From the NCBI GenBank assembly GCA_905182985.1, contig CAJJDN010000010.1, positions 827,143 to 891,142 on the forward strand: a stretch of DNA of 64,000 nucleotides. Reading direction: 5' to 3'. Of this stretch, positions 1 to 11,535 are shown piece after piece (within the stretch, counting starts at the first letter, position 1; the number at the start of each line of letters is the position of its first letter). The stretch is from Paramecium sonneborni. Lineage: Eukaryota > Ciliophora > Oligohymenophorea > Peniculida > Parameciidae. A model generated the notes under the pieces. That model was not told the DNA's origin. It was given only the letters and a program-made list of their open reading frames with translations, and made no database searches. The position numbers and the translations under genes were made by a program.

Positions 1-880
1 TCTGCTTTTAAAGTTGATGGATTCTGGTAATTAAATCTACTATTTTAAGTTTTAATTTTCATACTCTAATTCCATTAGTCTTTTTTAGTATTCTTTTAAT
101 TACTATTATTATTGTTAATTCTATGGATAAAATCAAATATAATACAATTTGAATATTTATTCTATTTTATTCTTGTGAAATATGATCTTGATTAATTATT
201 TACTTCAATTATTCAGTTTCATTTCTTAAATATTCACACTACTAACAATCTTATTTTTGTTACTAAGAAAGATATAAATTTTATTGTAATTTCTATTATG
301 TATCTTTTAATTCTTAATAGAGTGCTTGCATTTTTTAATGAACAGATTATTTATATTCTTAATCACTTTGTTTGAATATAGTTAATTCTAATTAATATTG
401 TACTAGCTTTTCTTTAAGTTACTAACATTCTTCTTATTTTAGACTTAATTATTATTCTATTGTTCTAGCACTAACTTTTTGAGTTGTGGATTATTTTAAT
501 TACATAGAAACTCTTTACCATTTTTATTGGAATTGCATACTTTATTCAGTTAATAATTTAACTTTTTATTCTAGTTTTTAATTTTCTTAAATTTAGTGAT
601 CTAATTTTTTTTGTAAAGTGATAAAATTATAATTTGCATTATTAAGCTATTCCTCACTTTTTTTGGTTGAATGCAATTTTAAAACTAGATCATTATTTAT
701 TTTTTCTGCTTATTACATTTTAATAAAGGCTGTAACTAATTCCTCATCTTTTTCTAATATTTTATCACTATATTCATTAGTAAGTTGTTAGATTTATTAC
801 TATAAATAATCAATTTGTTCATGCAATTTTAATTTCTCTATTTCCATAATTTCGATGGCATAATTTAGATCTTTGTGCAT
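1..880 (-). CDS. coiled-coil protein, 3' end outside window
   Basis: Reads on the minus strand from an ATG at 880 to the window edge with TAA/TAG as Gln and no TGA, starting MHKDLNYAIEIMEIEKL. The visible ~285 residues are almost entirely Gln/Lys/Glu/Leu-rich heptad-like sequence, as in long structural coiled coils of ciliate cortex or basal bodies. A 25-nt GTA...TAG intron lies near 105-130 (minus strand), after which the frame continues to position 1. It diverges from the HP1-like gene with only 66 bp between starts, so the two probably share a promoter region. No catalytic or named domain is visible. Coding status is well supported by the absence of TGA; function is unknown. Confidence 0.7.
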
Positions 881-946
881 TTGTGATTATTTTTGTCTGT
901 TATATATAATTTATATATAATCGATATATCTGTTATTAATTAATAT

Positions 947-1402
947 ATGCATACTAAACATCCTGTTTCAGTTTTAAAAAAAAAAGTAGATGAGCGTATT
1001 GAATATAAAATAAAGTGGAATACAGGTTCGATAACTTATGAACCAATGGTTGAACTCACACCAGAAATGCTTATAATTGTAAGTTAATGGGAATTGTAAG
1101 AACATTAAAAAAAAAATATGAAGTCAAATGAAAAGATAAATTAAAAAAGAAATAAGATAATAGAAGAACAATAAAAGTAGAGAATGGAAATTGAAAAACC
1201 AAAAGTACTTCCTCATAAAGAGAGAAGTTCTGAAAAGGGTTATGTAAAATCTTTAAGAAAGAATGATGGAAGAATAGAATTTTGGATATATATACATGAA
1301 GAAGGTATTGAAAGATGGGTTTCTTTGGAAGAATTAAAAAATAGAATGCCAATAGCTTTATGTGATTTTCTATTATAGAAAGTAAAGTTTGGAGGAAAAT
1401 GA
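947..1402 (+). CDS. short HP1-like protein: chromodomain plus chromoshadow-like domain
   Basis: An intronless 151-residue ORF in the ciliate code. Residues ~10-55 resemble a chromodomain (RIEYKIKWNTGSITYEPMVE, then an acidic/aromatic C-terminal helix). Residues ~90-150 resemble a chromoshadow domain (GYVKSLRKNDGRIEFWIYIH ... RWVSLEELKNRMPIALCDF). HP1 proteins bind methylated histone H3K9 through the first domain and dimerise through the second. Here the hinge is short and basic, with almost no N-terminal extension, so the protein is smaller than animal HP1. In ciliates such proteins act in heterochromatin and developmental genome rearrangement. Family placement is by motif reading only; the chromodomain aromatic cage was not verified. 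Confidence 0.6.
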
Positions 1403-1809
1403 ATATTATATTCAAAAATGCATTCTAAAAATTAATCGCTATATAAAATGTAACATATTATAATTAATGAATTGATAGAGACATTTTCTTGAATATTTTA
1501 AAAGAAAAGATTAAAAAAAAAAGAATTTCTTTTTTAGAGTTGAATAGTTAAATTTGTAAGAATAAATTAGAGTATATTTATAAAATGAAAATGAAGTCTC
1601 AAGAATAGATAAAGGAATGATTTTTTAAATAAAATTTATTTTGTTTAATTAGTATATAAGAAAGAAAGAGAATATAATAAATGAGATGTATAAAGGATTG
1701 AAAAGGAATAAAAAAAGATAGTAGATAAAGAGAGGATGCTTGATGTATTATTTGGTGAATCGAGGAGTCATAAAAATTTTAAATTAAATTAAATCTTTTA
1801 TACAAATAA
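1403..1809. other. intergenic, nothing recognised
   Basis: AT-rich stretch between the HP1-like gene and the uS13 gene. All frames on both strands are interrupted by TGA at short intervals and I see no RNA gene. It presumably contains the uS13 promoter. Confidence 0.5.
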
Positions 1810-2334
1810 ATGTCTTTGGTGTTAGAAAAGGCTGATTCATTTAGACACATTATTCGTATATTGAATACAAATGTTGATGGAAAATAAAGACTTGCTTATG
1901 GTATTAGAAGTATTAAGGGTATTGGAAGAAGATTCGCAATCTAAATTTGCAAGGTATTTAATGTTAACAACAAAATATTATAGGTACTCCGTCTTGATCT
2001 TTCAAAGAGAGCTGGTGAATTGACTGATGATGAAGCTCATAAAATAACAGAAGTAATAAAATCTCCAGAAGCTTATAATATTCCAAGATGGTTTTTAAAT
2101 AGATAAAGAGATTTCAAAGATGGCAAAAACTATTAAGTGACAACAAATGAATTAGAAACCAAATTAAGAGAAGATTTAGAAAGAATGAAGAAAATCAAGT
2201 ATTTTAATTAATTAGTTAATTATAGGTGTAATCGTGGTTTAAGACATCATTGGGGATTAAGAGTTAGAGGATAACATACTAAAACCACTGGTAGAGGAGG
2301 ATAAACACTTGGAGTTGAAAGAAAGAAGAAGTGA
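1810..2334 (+). CDS. RPS18: 40S ribosomal protein uS13 (RPS18)
   Basis: Spliced gene of 155 residues beginning MSLVLEKADSFRHIIRILNT and containing the family core GKQRLAYGIRSIKGIGRRFA and the C-terminal [20 protein letters not shown]. The length matches eukaryotic uS13 (about 152). Two introns are clear: 1954-1983 (30 nt) and 2199-2225 (27 nt), both GTATTT...TATAG, and removing them restores one frame to the TGA at 2332. The protein sits at the head of the small subunit and contacts the P-site tRNA and the intersubunit bridge. The gene starts only 407 bp after the HP1-like gene and is followed within 35 bp by the P-type ATPase gene. Confidence 0.97.
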
Positions 2335-2369
2335 TTAATAATTTATTAAAAGTACATTAAAAATAATAA

Positions 2370-5300
2370 ATGGATAAATAACCATTATTACAAAACTTTA
2401 CAATCACTCCTAATGATTTATTCTAGATTATCAGTTCTTAAAACACTTCACATACAGCACTTTCTCTATCCAAATTGTTAGATATAGATTTACAGGTATT
2501 CTTTATATTAAATTACTTACAAGATTGGACTTGACTCTTTTAATCATTTAGATATTCAAAAACGATAGAAGCAGTAAAGATTTTGAATTATCTTAGGTTT
2601 GGTGTACATTAAATTTATTATTCACAAACTATTCGATATTAAGTTAAATATTGTCTAAATTTAATAGTTAGTCATTCAAATTATTAAGAATAAGTGGCAT
2701 TAAATCTTTTTTGCAATCACTCTCATTAAATTAGCATCATCCATTTTTATTACTAATTCTGATAATGTATATTAACTAAATATTATAGGAAAGAATGGAG
2801 TCAATCTTTATTCTTGTTCTATCGTTATTCCAATTACTTATGAGAATTTTTAAAACTGACAATTAAGAAATACTATAATCTTTAAGATAAATATCAAATC
2901 ATACAGTTAAATTAAAGAGAAATAATAAAGTGATTAATATATCATCCGATCAAATAGTAGTTGGAGATATTCTAATCTTTAAAGATGATCAATTAATTGA
3001 AGTTGATGGTGTCCTTATATCTAATACATCAAATGAAACTTTACTTTTTGATACAAATACTAATAAATTGCCATTTATAAGATCAGGTTCTAAAGTTTTA
3101 CAAGGCAATGGATAATTATTAGTATTAGCTGTTGGAATTAATACTTATCATATGAGAAAAAGTGAATTAAATATATAACATGAATACATTACACCTTTAC
3201 AAGAGAGATTAAATCATCTATAATAATAATTGATTAAACTATTCTTTGTTTTATCAATTGTTCCGTTGATCATTCAATTTTTCAATTATTGTTATCATTT
3301 AGCAATATAAGAATACTAATTCTAATTTATTGATTCTATTTATTCAATCATTAAATAAATCTAAATATCTATCCTACTATTTTTAATGGTGATGAATGAC
3401 AATTTATCCAAATTTATATCTACTTATCTTTAAATTAATTAAAAGAGAATGAAAAGAGATCGTATCAAATTTCAAAGACCAAGTTCTTGTGAAATACTTG
3501 GCAGAATTAATAATATTTGTACTAGTAAAACATCTATTTTAACTTATGGAAATATTAGATTAATCAAAATATATGCTGAAGAATAACTTTTATCTAAATT
3601 TAATATTAAAAAATTAAGATATTCAACTATTTAATTAATATAAGAGAATATTTGTTTAAATTCAACTGCTAATCCTAAAATTACATATAGATCTAATGAT
3701 ATTACAGTTTTTGAAAAATTTGGAAATGAAATCGATTGTGCTTTGCTTGAATATTGTCATGAATTAGGATAAGATTATAAATCTATACGGAAAAATTATT
3801 AAAATTAAATTGTATAATATTTTTAATTTAACTCTGATAGAAAAATAATGAGTGTCCTAATTAAATTATAAAATAAATATATATTATACACAAAGGGAGC
3901 TCCAGAAATTATTTTAGAAAATTGTTCTGAATTTATAAATAATAAAGGAGATATTTAAAAGTAATTTATAATGAATATTTTTAAAGATTAACTGATTAAA
4001 ATAAATTATAAATTAAAAATTAAATAAAGAATTTTGGTGAAGAAAGTTTAAGAACAATATGTTTGGCTTATAAACTTCTAGATGGGAATTTAAATATAAA
4101 ATTATTATAAGAAAAATAATTAGAGAAACAATTAATATTTGTATCATTAATTGCTTTAGAAGATGAATTAAGATAAGGTGTTTAAAGATCTATACAATAA
4201 TGCAAAGAAGCTGGAGTAATAGTGAGAATGATAACAAATGAAAGTTTAGAATGTTCAATATCATTGAGTAAAAAGTGTGGAATATTACCAATGAATTATT
4301 AACATTAAAAAGATTCTAAAAAAGTAATGACTGGAAAGGCCTTCAATGATTTAGTAAAAGGAATTACATACAAGAAATAAGATGGTTAAATTATTCCAAA
4401 AATTGGTGATATGGATTCTTTTGCCCAAATTGCTGCAGAATTAAGAGTCTTAGTAAGAGCAAGTCTCGATCAAAAATTAGCAATGATTTAAGGATTAAAA
4501 GAATTAAATTATGTTGTTGGAACCTTTAGTCATAGTAATGAACCTGCCTTTTATCGTCTAGCTGATGTTGGATTCTGTCAGAATTCTAAAATGATTCAAT
4601 AATATAATCATATGGTTAGTGTTTCTGTATTAGATGATAACTTTTCTTCTGTCATCAATTCAATTTATTGGGGTAGAAATATTTTTGATGCAGTTAGAAA
4701 ATACATCTAATTCAAAATCACTCTTCTATTATCTCTATCAATTCTTTAAACCTTTAGCATTTTTCATTAGTTTAACTAAGCCTAATTGTTGTGGATAACA
4801 TTTTTAATTGATTTTACAGCTTTCTTTATGTATGCTACTGAAATACGTAACTTAATTTTTATATTGAACTAGCTAATAGAAGGTTATATGAAAGGCAGTA
4901 AAACGAAAGATATCATTTAATTACTTCTAATATGTGGAGAAATATTCTTTCGTAAATAATCTATTAATTATTGGTTTTATTCACCATTTAAATTACTACT
5001 TATAAATACATTCAAATGAAAAATAGCGAAAATTGTTTTCATTTTAATTTAAAATCTCATACCATTTTATTTAATATTTTTGTCTACTTTTAAATATTTA
5101 ATTTGCTTATTTCTCATAAAATTCGCAAAACAGATATTAGTATTTCAAGTAACAAAAAAGAAAGAGCAAAATTAATTATTTAAATTTTTTTAATATTTTT
5201 GGTTTAATATTTTGTTGTGTAAATATTTATTATTATCTATTTTTAGAGAACACTGTAATTTTATTTTTACTTTATCTAAACTTACTTTAAAAGAATATTT

Positions 5301-5575
5301 TGAATCACTTTTGCTATCCTCTTTAAGTTGTGTAGTCACGTATTTATATTAAATATATTAGATACTTATTTTAATTCATAAATGATAAATATTTTAATTG
5401 GATTAGATTATTTCGAAGTTAAGATTAAAAAAATCATTACTCATCTTTTGACGAAGTAATATTTTTTTTATTTGAATCATAGTTCTTGCAGTTTAAATCA
5501 ATTCTTCGTTAAATCAAAAGTTATCCAACAGAAAAGGAAGAAGATAGTGAAATAGAACTTGTAGAAAAAAAATGA
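2370..5575 (+). CDS. PMCA-type P-type ATPase homologue lacking catalytic motifs (probable pseudoenzyme)
   Basis: Nine introns (2496-2523, 2574-2596, 2643-2667, 2767-2788, 3961-3986, 4847-4872, 5219-5246, 5340-5361, 5456-5482) give one 992-residue frame. The fold follows plasma-membrane Ca2+-ATPases: N-terminal IGLDSFNHLDIQKR...FG, a first membrane pair, an A domain (VVGDILIFKDDQLIEVDG), the KGAPE nucleotide-domain motif, FGEESLRTICLAYK, GRNIFDAVRKYIQF at M5, ATEIPNRRLY after M6, and HTILFNIFVYFQIFN at M8. Catalytic hallmarks are gone: the phosphorylation motif DKTGT reads SKTSI (Ser at 3524-3526), TGDGxNDxP reads GTFSHSNEP (about 4519-4553), the A-domain TGES is absent and the M4 PEGL reads MNDNL. 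About 990 codons without TGA argue that it is still maintained. The family normally pumps Ca2+ out of the cytosol; this copy cannot form the aspartyl-phosphate. Confidence 0.85.
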
Positions 5576-5745
5576 TGAAAATATACAATATATATTTTAA
5601 TAAACTATTATTTAAGATAAACATTTATATTTTGGAAATAAAATTAAATATCTAGATAAAAAAAATTGTAAATCAAAAGTAATTATAAATTTAATTTTCT
5701 TGTTTCTTACAATTAATTAAACCTAATTTTTATTCTTTAATTTTA

Positions 5746-7701
5746 TCATTTTGTATATTCTACTATGATTTTTAATAATTGTACTAACAATTCTAATTCA
5801 TTATGATTAGCTCTTTGCAATTTTTCAATCCCTCATCAATAAATAATAATTATTAAAACTAAATTTAAATAATTCTTACTTCTGCATTCTCTGTTTTATA
5901 GGATAGTCTTTCAACAGTTATTTATATAAAATTTAATTTTAACTGATTAAGACCAATATTTAAATAGTGTAAAGCTATATCATAAATGGTGTAATTTTCA
6001 ATTAAACTTTCATTACAAGAAGAACCAATTATTGGATCTTACTAAAAATCTTATTTTAAGAAATTATTTTACTATTTTTTATAGCTTATCTCAAGTTTTT
6101 ATAAAAATGTTTCAAATATTTTATTTAATACTCAGAAATTACTGAGCAAATACTAATAAATGATTCATTTTATTTGCATTTTTTAGAAATTTACTAAAGC
6201 TAAGGATAATTATTATTTTCTTTGTCCAAAATCTTGGATATTTGACAAATTTTTATTACTATACATTTTGATAATATAAATATAATCTTATTCCTAGTTT
6301 CTATTGAAAAAAATTTAGAATTATCTAAATATTATGAAAACTTATATAAATATCGACAATAGTTTATGTAAAACAAAAGTATTTGATTATTAGGTAAAAA
6401 TTCACTATTTAATTAATATTCTGAGAGCATTTTAATTTGTTTTATATTTTCAGGATAGGAATTTTTAGATTTATTTTATTGATTATGTGTTAAAAATATC
6501 TCATTTTAACTGGATGATCTTTAAATTATTTTTTATTAATTAAAATTTTATTCATTGCATTCATATAAATATTTCTAAAGAGCAGAAGAATATATTTTAG
6601 TGTGTCTTTTTGAATTTTATGTTTAGCTTCTTTTATTATTTTAAAAATTTGATCTATTAGAAGGTAAAGTAATAGTCTTAATTTCTGAGAGTGGATGTTA
6701 TTCTAAGAAAATGCAAAAATGATTTGATTATATAATTCGATGTTCAAACATAGCTTTGACATTGATTCTCTTGCTATCATCAATTTATAAACATTTTTTA
6801 ATAAAATCTTTAGATAATTCAGAAATTGACGGTGTTAAGGGTATAATTAATTATTAACTCAAAATATTAGTCAATAAAGCTGATTCTGATTTAGCATTAA
6901 AAGGTGTTTTACCTTATTAAATTAAAAAATGCTTTACCAAAAAGCATCTCAAAATATAATATTCCTACAGCCCAAACATCTCCTTTTTCTGAATAATTCT
7001 ATTATCCTAATGCTTATGGTGACATATACAAAGGTGTGCCAACATTGATACTTTTTTACTAAATTCTTGCTTACCAAATTGGTACTGCAAATCCAAAATC
7101 AGCTAATTTTGGTTAGTTTCCACTTAATAGAATATTAGCTGGTTTAATATCTCTATGAATAAAACCTTTTTGATTTATTTCATTCACTGCATTAACTATG
7201 GCTTATAATATTCTAATAGCTTTTGGTTCTTTTATATTAAAATTTTATCTTAAATATTTATCTAGATCTCCCTTCATAAATCAGGATTATACCGAATCAC
7301 AAAATTCTGTGATTATATATGTATTATTTTAAGAATAACACACATCAAAAAGCTTTAGAATATTCTAATGATTGAACTATCTCAATGCATTTATTTCATT
7401 TTTTAGTAATTGTGTTTATATTGATTTGTTTAACCTCTTCATATCAATTACCTAAACAACTAATTTTTTTTACTTTGACAGCTACATTTTATAAAGTTTT
7501 TTCGTCTCTTCCTTTATAAACTGTACTGCTAAATCCTTAACCAATTACTTAATCTATTGCATATGAATAATGATCAATAGCTTTTCTTCGTTAATCTCTA
7601 TTTAAGTTTAAACCACTTTGAACTTAATATATTTAAAACTAAAATTTACCTCTACCTTATGAAAAAATATTTTAGGGCAAACAAGTTGGATTTTAGAACA
7701 T
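5746..7701 (-). CDS. ULK/ATG1-like serine/threonine kinase
   Basis: Starts at 7701 with MFQNPTCLPQNIF. The kinase domain has a glycine loop (VIGQGFSSTVYKG), VAVK lysine, IHRDIKPANIL catalytic loop, LADFGFAV magnesium loop and GTPLYMSPQAL activation segment, so it should be active. The layout and TEFCDSGDLDKYL hinge resemble ULK/ATG1 kinases. Short introns interrupt it: a 22-nt one after VAVK, a 21-nt one after TEFCDS and a 25-nt one after EMLFG. The C-terminal half is Gln/Asn-rich and ends in a helical segment (LQRANHNELELLVQLLKIIVE) like the C-terminal region of ULK relatives. One intron near 5880 is not resolved. A second kinase of the same type lies at 14692-16277. Confidence 0.85.
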
Positions 7702-8342
7702 TTTTTGAATTAATTAATTTGCTTCATTTTTGTGGTTTAATTATTTAATCTATTTTGAATAAAATCACTTCAATAAAAATTTTCACTAATTAATTAATTT
7801 ATTAATGACTATAAAAATTTACAATCTAATTCAAATCATATCAATTAAATATAAAGTTTTTCTTATTGTAACATTAAAAAAATATTTTCTATTGAAATCA
7901 AGAAAAAATTTGTGTAAATATACGCTTAATTTAATTTACATCCAAAAATAATAAGTTATGGTATTCACTTGAAACAGATAAAGAATCAAGTATTTCTCTT
8001 AGATTAAAATTATATTTTATAAAAAATAAAATAATGTACCCAATTAATTAATATTAATTAGCCTATTTATAAATATTAATTGCTTAATAAGGAATAATAT
8101 CACTTATTAAAATTCATTAATTTTCAAAGCACTTTATTTAGATTAAGAATTTATAACACATATTATATATCTAAATGTTGTGATATTTTTATAAAAATAA
8201 TTATTAAAAATATGTTTGTAAATATCAAATATTTTGCAACATTAATTTCATGATGTAATATATAAGTATTATTTTGTTTGCCAGAATTTTAAATCTGATT
8301 TTACATATTTATGAATTATTGAATTAATAATTTATAATTTTA
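7702..8342. other. intergenic, divergent promoters
   Basis: About 640 bp of very AT-rich sequence between the divergent kinase and phosphatase genes. No frame stays open and no RNA gene is visible; it should hold both promoters. Confidence 0.5.
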
Positions 8343-9626
8343 ATGGATTAGACTCTAAACTTTAAACCTAGTCCTAAATCATCTTATTTTCGATCATCAC
8401 CAGGATCAAAATTATCTTTCTAAAGTGAAGATGATAGAGAGACTGCATTATCATCTGATTTTACTCCAAAACCTAAACCAAAACCTTTATAGGGGATGAC
8501 TACCACAACTTTTTCACCTGAAATTGAAGAAACATTTAAAAGTTCAAATAAAGATGTAGATGTTAAAAAAACTAGAAGTAAACATTTAAACTATACTTTT
8601 AGATACAAAGTTATCAAGATTTAGTACATAAAGAATAATAACAGTAAATGAAGGAGATAAAGATGAAGAGCCAGAATAAATAGAAAAAGAAATTTAATAA
8701 TATTAAATTCTATACACTGATATAATTGATGATTAAGCAAAAACTATAGAAGAATAAATGAAAAAAATGGAAGAAAAAATTAAAGTAAGCCCAAAACTTA
8801 ATAAAATCAAATCCAAACCTATTTCTATGAGAAATTTTTAAAAAATAGGGGAATCTAAATAAGATAAACTAATAGATCATCCTTTTCGACATCTAATATT
8901 CAATCCTACTATATAAGAGGAGATATTTCAAAAACATTTACGAATAACATAAAGAGGCTTAATTTATTCAAAAAGATGTTTAAAAGGCCCTTCTGATTAA
9001 TTTATTGAAAAAAAAAAGATTTCACTTCCCAAAATTAATCCTCAAAGATTGAATACTATATTTTTAGATCTTGATGAGACATTTGTTCATGCATGTCTAT
9101 AAAAAGAAAACTCTTAAATTAAAATAAATTAAATAAATGATGATGGCAGTTAAAATGAAGTAATTTTGATATCTAGTTTTAGATTAATATCAATATTAGA
9201 CCTTATACTTAATATTTTCTATAAGAGTTATCATAATTTTATACAGTCTACATATATACTGCCTCTTCATAGGCATATGCATCAGCAATTATAAACTTTT
9301 TAGATCCCCAAAAATAATATATAAGTGGAATCCTACATAGAACTAATTGTATGGAAACTAAAAATGGGTTTTTTATAAAAGATTTGAGAATTGTAGCAGA
9401 TTTAGATTTAAATAAAACTTTAATAGTTGATAATTTAGTCCATTCTTTTGGTCTCCAAATAGAAAATGGAATTCCAATTTTAGAATGGAATGATAATGTG
9501 GATGATGTAGAACTTAAATATTTACTTGAATATTTAGTTGATGCATCTGAACAGCCTAATTTAAAAGAGTTCAATGTGGCTCATTTTTAATTAGAAAAAT
9601 TAATTGATTACATAATTTAATAGTGA
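8343..9626 (+). CDS. FCP/SCP-family CTD-like phosphatase (HAD superfamily)
   Basis: The C-terminal ~190 residues carry the NLI-interacting-factor/CTD phosphatase domain: IFLDLDETFVHAC with the DxDxT nucleophile motif, YTASSQAYASAIINFLDP, then KTLIVDNLVHSFGLQ and IPILEWNDNVDDVELKYLL, in family order. Such enzymes dephosphorylate serine in the RNA polymerase II tail or other nuclear and membrane proteins. The N-terminal half is Ser/Pro/Lys-rich, starting MDQTLNFKPSPKSSYF, with repeated KPKPKP, and is likely disordered. Splicing between about 8550 and 8660 and around 9195-9245 is not resolved. The final ~110 residues are one clean exon ending at TGA 9624. Confidence 0.85.
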
Positions 9627-9728
9627 TTAGAATCTTTCATTTTAGTCTATTTTAGGATTTATTATTTTATTTTTTTTTCTAATTCATTTATGTTGTTTTA
9701 AATTTAAAATTGATTAGATTCCTTAAAA

Positions 9729-10398
9729 TCATTTACAAAAAATGTCTGTTTCACATATATGAGGCTTATTTCTATAAAGAAAAAATATAGAATTTTATAA
9801 ATCAAAGTTAAATAAGATTGCTTATGTATTATTTACCATTTATTTGAAATTAAGTTTTTTTATTCGGTTTTTTATTTTTTTGCTCTATAAACTTTCTTGA
9901 AATTATTTTTAGGATTTTTGTAATTGTGTGTTGATCAGTAATCCTTTTAGTTTATAAATGTTTTTGAAAATGAACATAACTATTGATATTTTTTTCTTAA
10001 CCTTTGTTCTAAATTTGTTTGAAATTACCAGTAATTCTTTTAGTGGAGGATTTTCTAGATTATATCAGAATTTTCTGTTAAATCTTGAATCTTGTTTAAT
10101 TAAAAGCTTTATAGTTAAATTTAAATAAGAGTCTATGAATAATTCCCATAAAATAATTTTCTATTAAAAGATTTTTACTTTAGAAAAAAGTTTATTTATT
10201 TTAACTTTGAGGTCAATAAAATTGTTTGAAATTTAGTATTTCTTTCTTATTTCATTCGTATTCAACATATGAGAAATCTTTTCTTTAATATAGTAATTGT
10301 TTTTAAAAAAAACCTTTACAAATCTTTTATTTTTTAAAGTTAAATTCTAAGTTTAAGTTTTGGTTTGAAGTGTTTGAAGAAAGTCTTAGATACCTCAT
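9729..10398 (-). CDS. possible hypothetical or decayed gene
   Basis: Minus-strand sequence from an ATG at 10398 (MRYLRLSSNTSNQNLNLEF) keeps long stretches without TGA. Basic, coding-like segments follow, such as KFRTKVKKKISIVMFIFKNI and LQKSQKQFQESLQSKKIKN, to a TGA at 9729. I could not join the segments without a frame change near 10280 and an in-frame TGA near 10065 that no obvious intron removes. It is either a spliced gene with sites I missed or a degrading copy. No family is recognised. Confidence 0.3.
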
Positions 10399-10658
10399 GT
10401 TTCACATCAAATCAAAATTCAAAAAATTATTTTTCTTTTTTAAATATTATTGAATATAAGAGTGGATACTAATTAATAATTCAAAATCTTAAAGAAAATT
10501 TGATTTTCTTAATGAATATTATAAAGAATCTTGGGTAAGTTGAGAATAAAAAAAGTTTATTTTGAAATTTGAGAGTTCCAGATTAAATAAAATAAATGTG
10601 TTTGAGTAGTTGATTGATTTTCAAAAATTTTTTAATCTTTTATATTTTAAATAAATAA

Positions 10659-11364
10659 ATGGGTAGAAGACCAGCAAGATGCTATAGAGTGAGTAATGGA
10701 AAACCATTCCCTAAGTCAAGATATAACAGAGGTGTTCCAGATGCTAAAATTAAGATCTATGATGTTGGAAGAAAGAAGGCTAATGTAGATGAATTCCCAG
10801 TACTTAATAATTAATATGAATTAGGCTACAATTCACATTGTATCAGATGAAAAGGAATAAATTTCATCAGAAGCCTTAGAAGCATGCAGAGTTGCCATCA
10901 ATAAATATATGATTAAGAAAGTTGGAAAAGATGCATTCCATCTTAGATGTAGAGTTCACCCATGGCACGTACTCAGAATCAATAAAATGCTTTCATGTGC
11001 TGGTGCAGATAGACTTTAAACTGGTATGAGAGGTGCCTTTGGTAAACCCAATGGTTTATGTGCCAGAGTTAAAATTGGTAGCATTCTTTACTCTTTGAGA
11101 TGCAAAGATGCTTCAATTAATCATGCTATGGAAGCATTAAGAAGAGGAAAGAATAAGTTCCCAGGAAGATAAAAGATTGTTGTCTCAGCTAAATGGGGAT
11201 TCACCAACTATTTCAGATCCGACTATCTTAAATATAAGGCTAATGTATTACCATAAATTAATTATTATTAGGATGAATTATAATACTATGGTACTCACGT
11301 CCACAAATTGAAATAACATGGTCCATTAGAAAAATTAAAGATTTTCTAAGCCCTAAGAAAATGA
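10659..11364 (+). CDS. RPL10: 60S ribosomal protein uL16 (RPL10)
   Basis: 226 residues after removal of one 25-nt intron (10800-10824). It starts [20 protein letters not shown] and contains the invariant [20 protein letters not shown] and [19 protein letters not shown]. Length and domain order match eukaryotic uL16, a late-joining 60S protein near the peptidyl-transferase centre that accepts tRNA from the A site. The start is the first ATG of the conserved N-terminus. Codon use is less AT-biased than in surrounding hypothetical genes, as expected for a highly expressed gene. Confidence 0.98.
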
Positions 11365-11535
11365 TTTGTTAAACATAATCATATCATATATTAAATAATA
11401 GTATTTTAACATAATTTTCTTAATCATTTATTTATCATGAGAATATTTTATATAAAAAAAGAGTCTACTCATTCTTTATTTTTGAAATTCAATTAGTTCA
11501 ATAATAATACTTACTATTGATTTAAATAAAAAAAT

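Noticed and set aside
1071..1415. 114-residue minus-strand ORF
   Set aside because: Shadow of the HP1-like gene on the plus strand; Phe/Leu-rich composition is the antisense of Lys/Glu codons.
2597..2700. Frameshifts in the P-type ATPase N-terminus suggesting a pseudogene
   Set aside because: Two further micro-introns (2643-2667 and 2767-2788) restore one frame, so these are splice sites, not lesions.
5017..5019. TGA taken as the end of the P-type ATPase
   Set aside because: It is off frame once the 26-nt intron at 4847-4872 is removed; family-like sequence continues to 5575.
9248..9574. 108-residue minus-strand ORF
   Set aside because: Antisense of the conserved CTD phosphatase domain.
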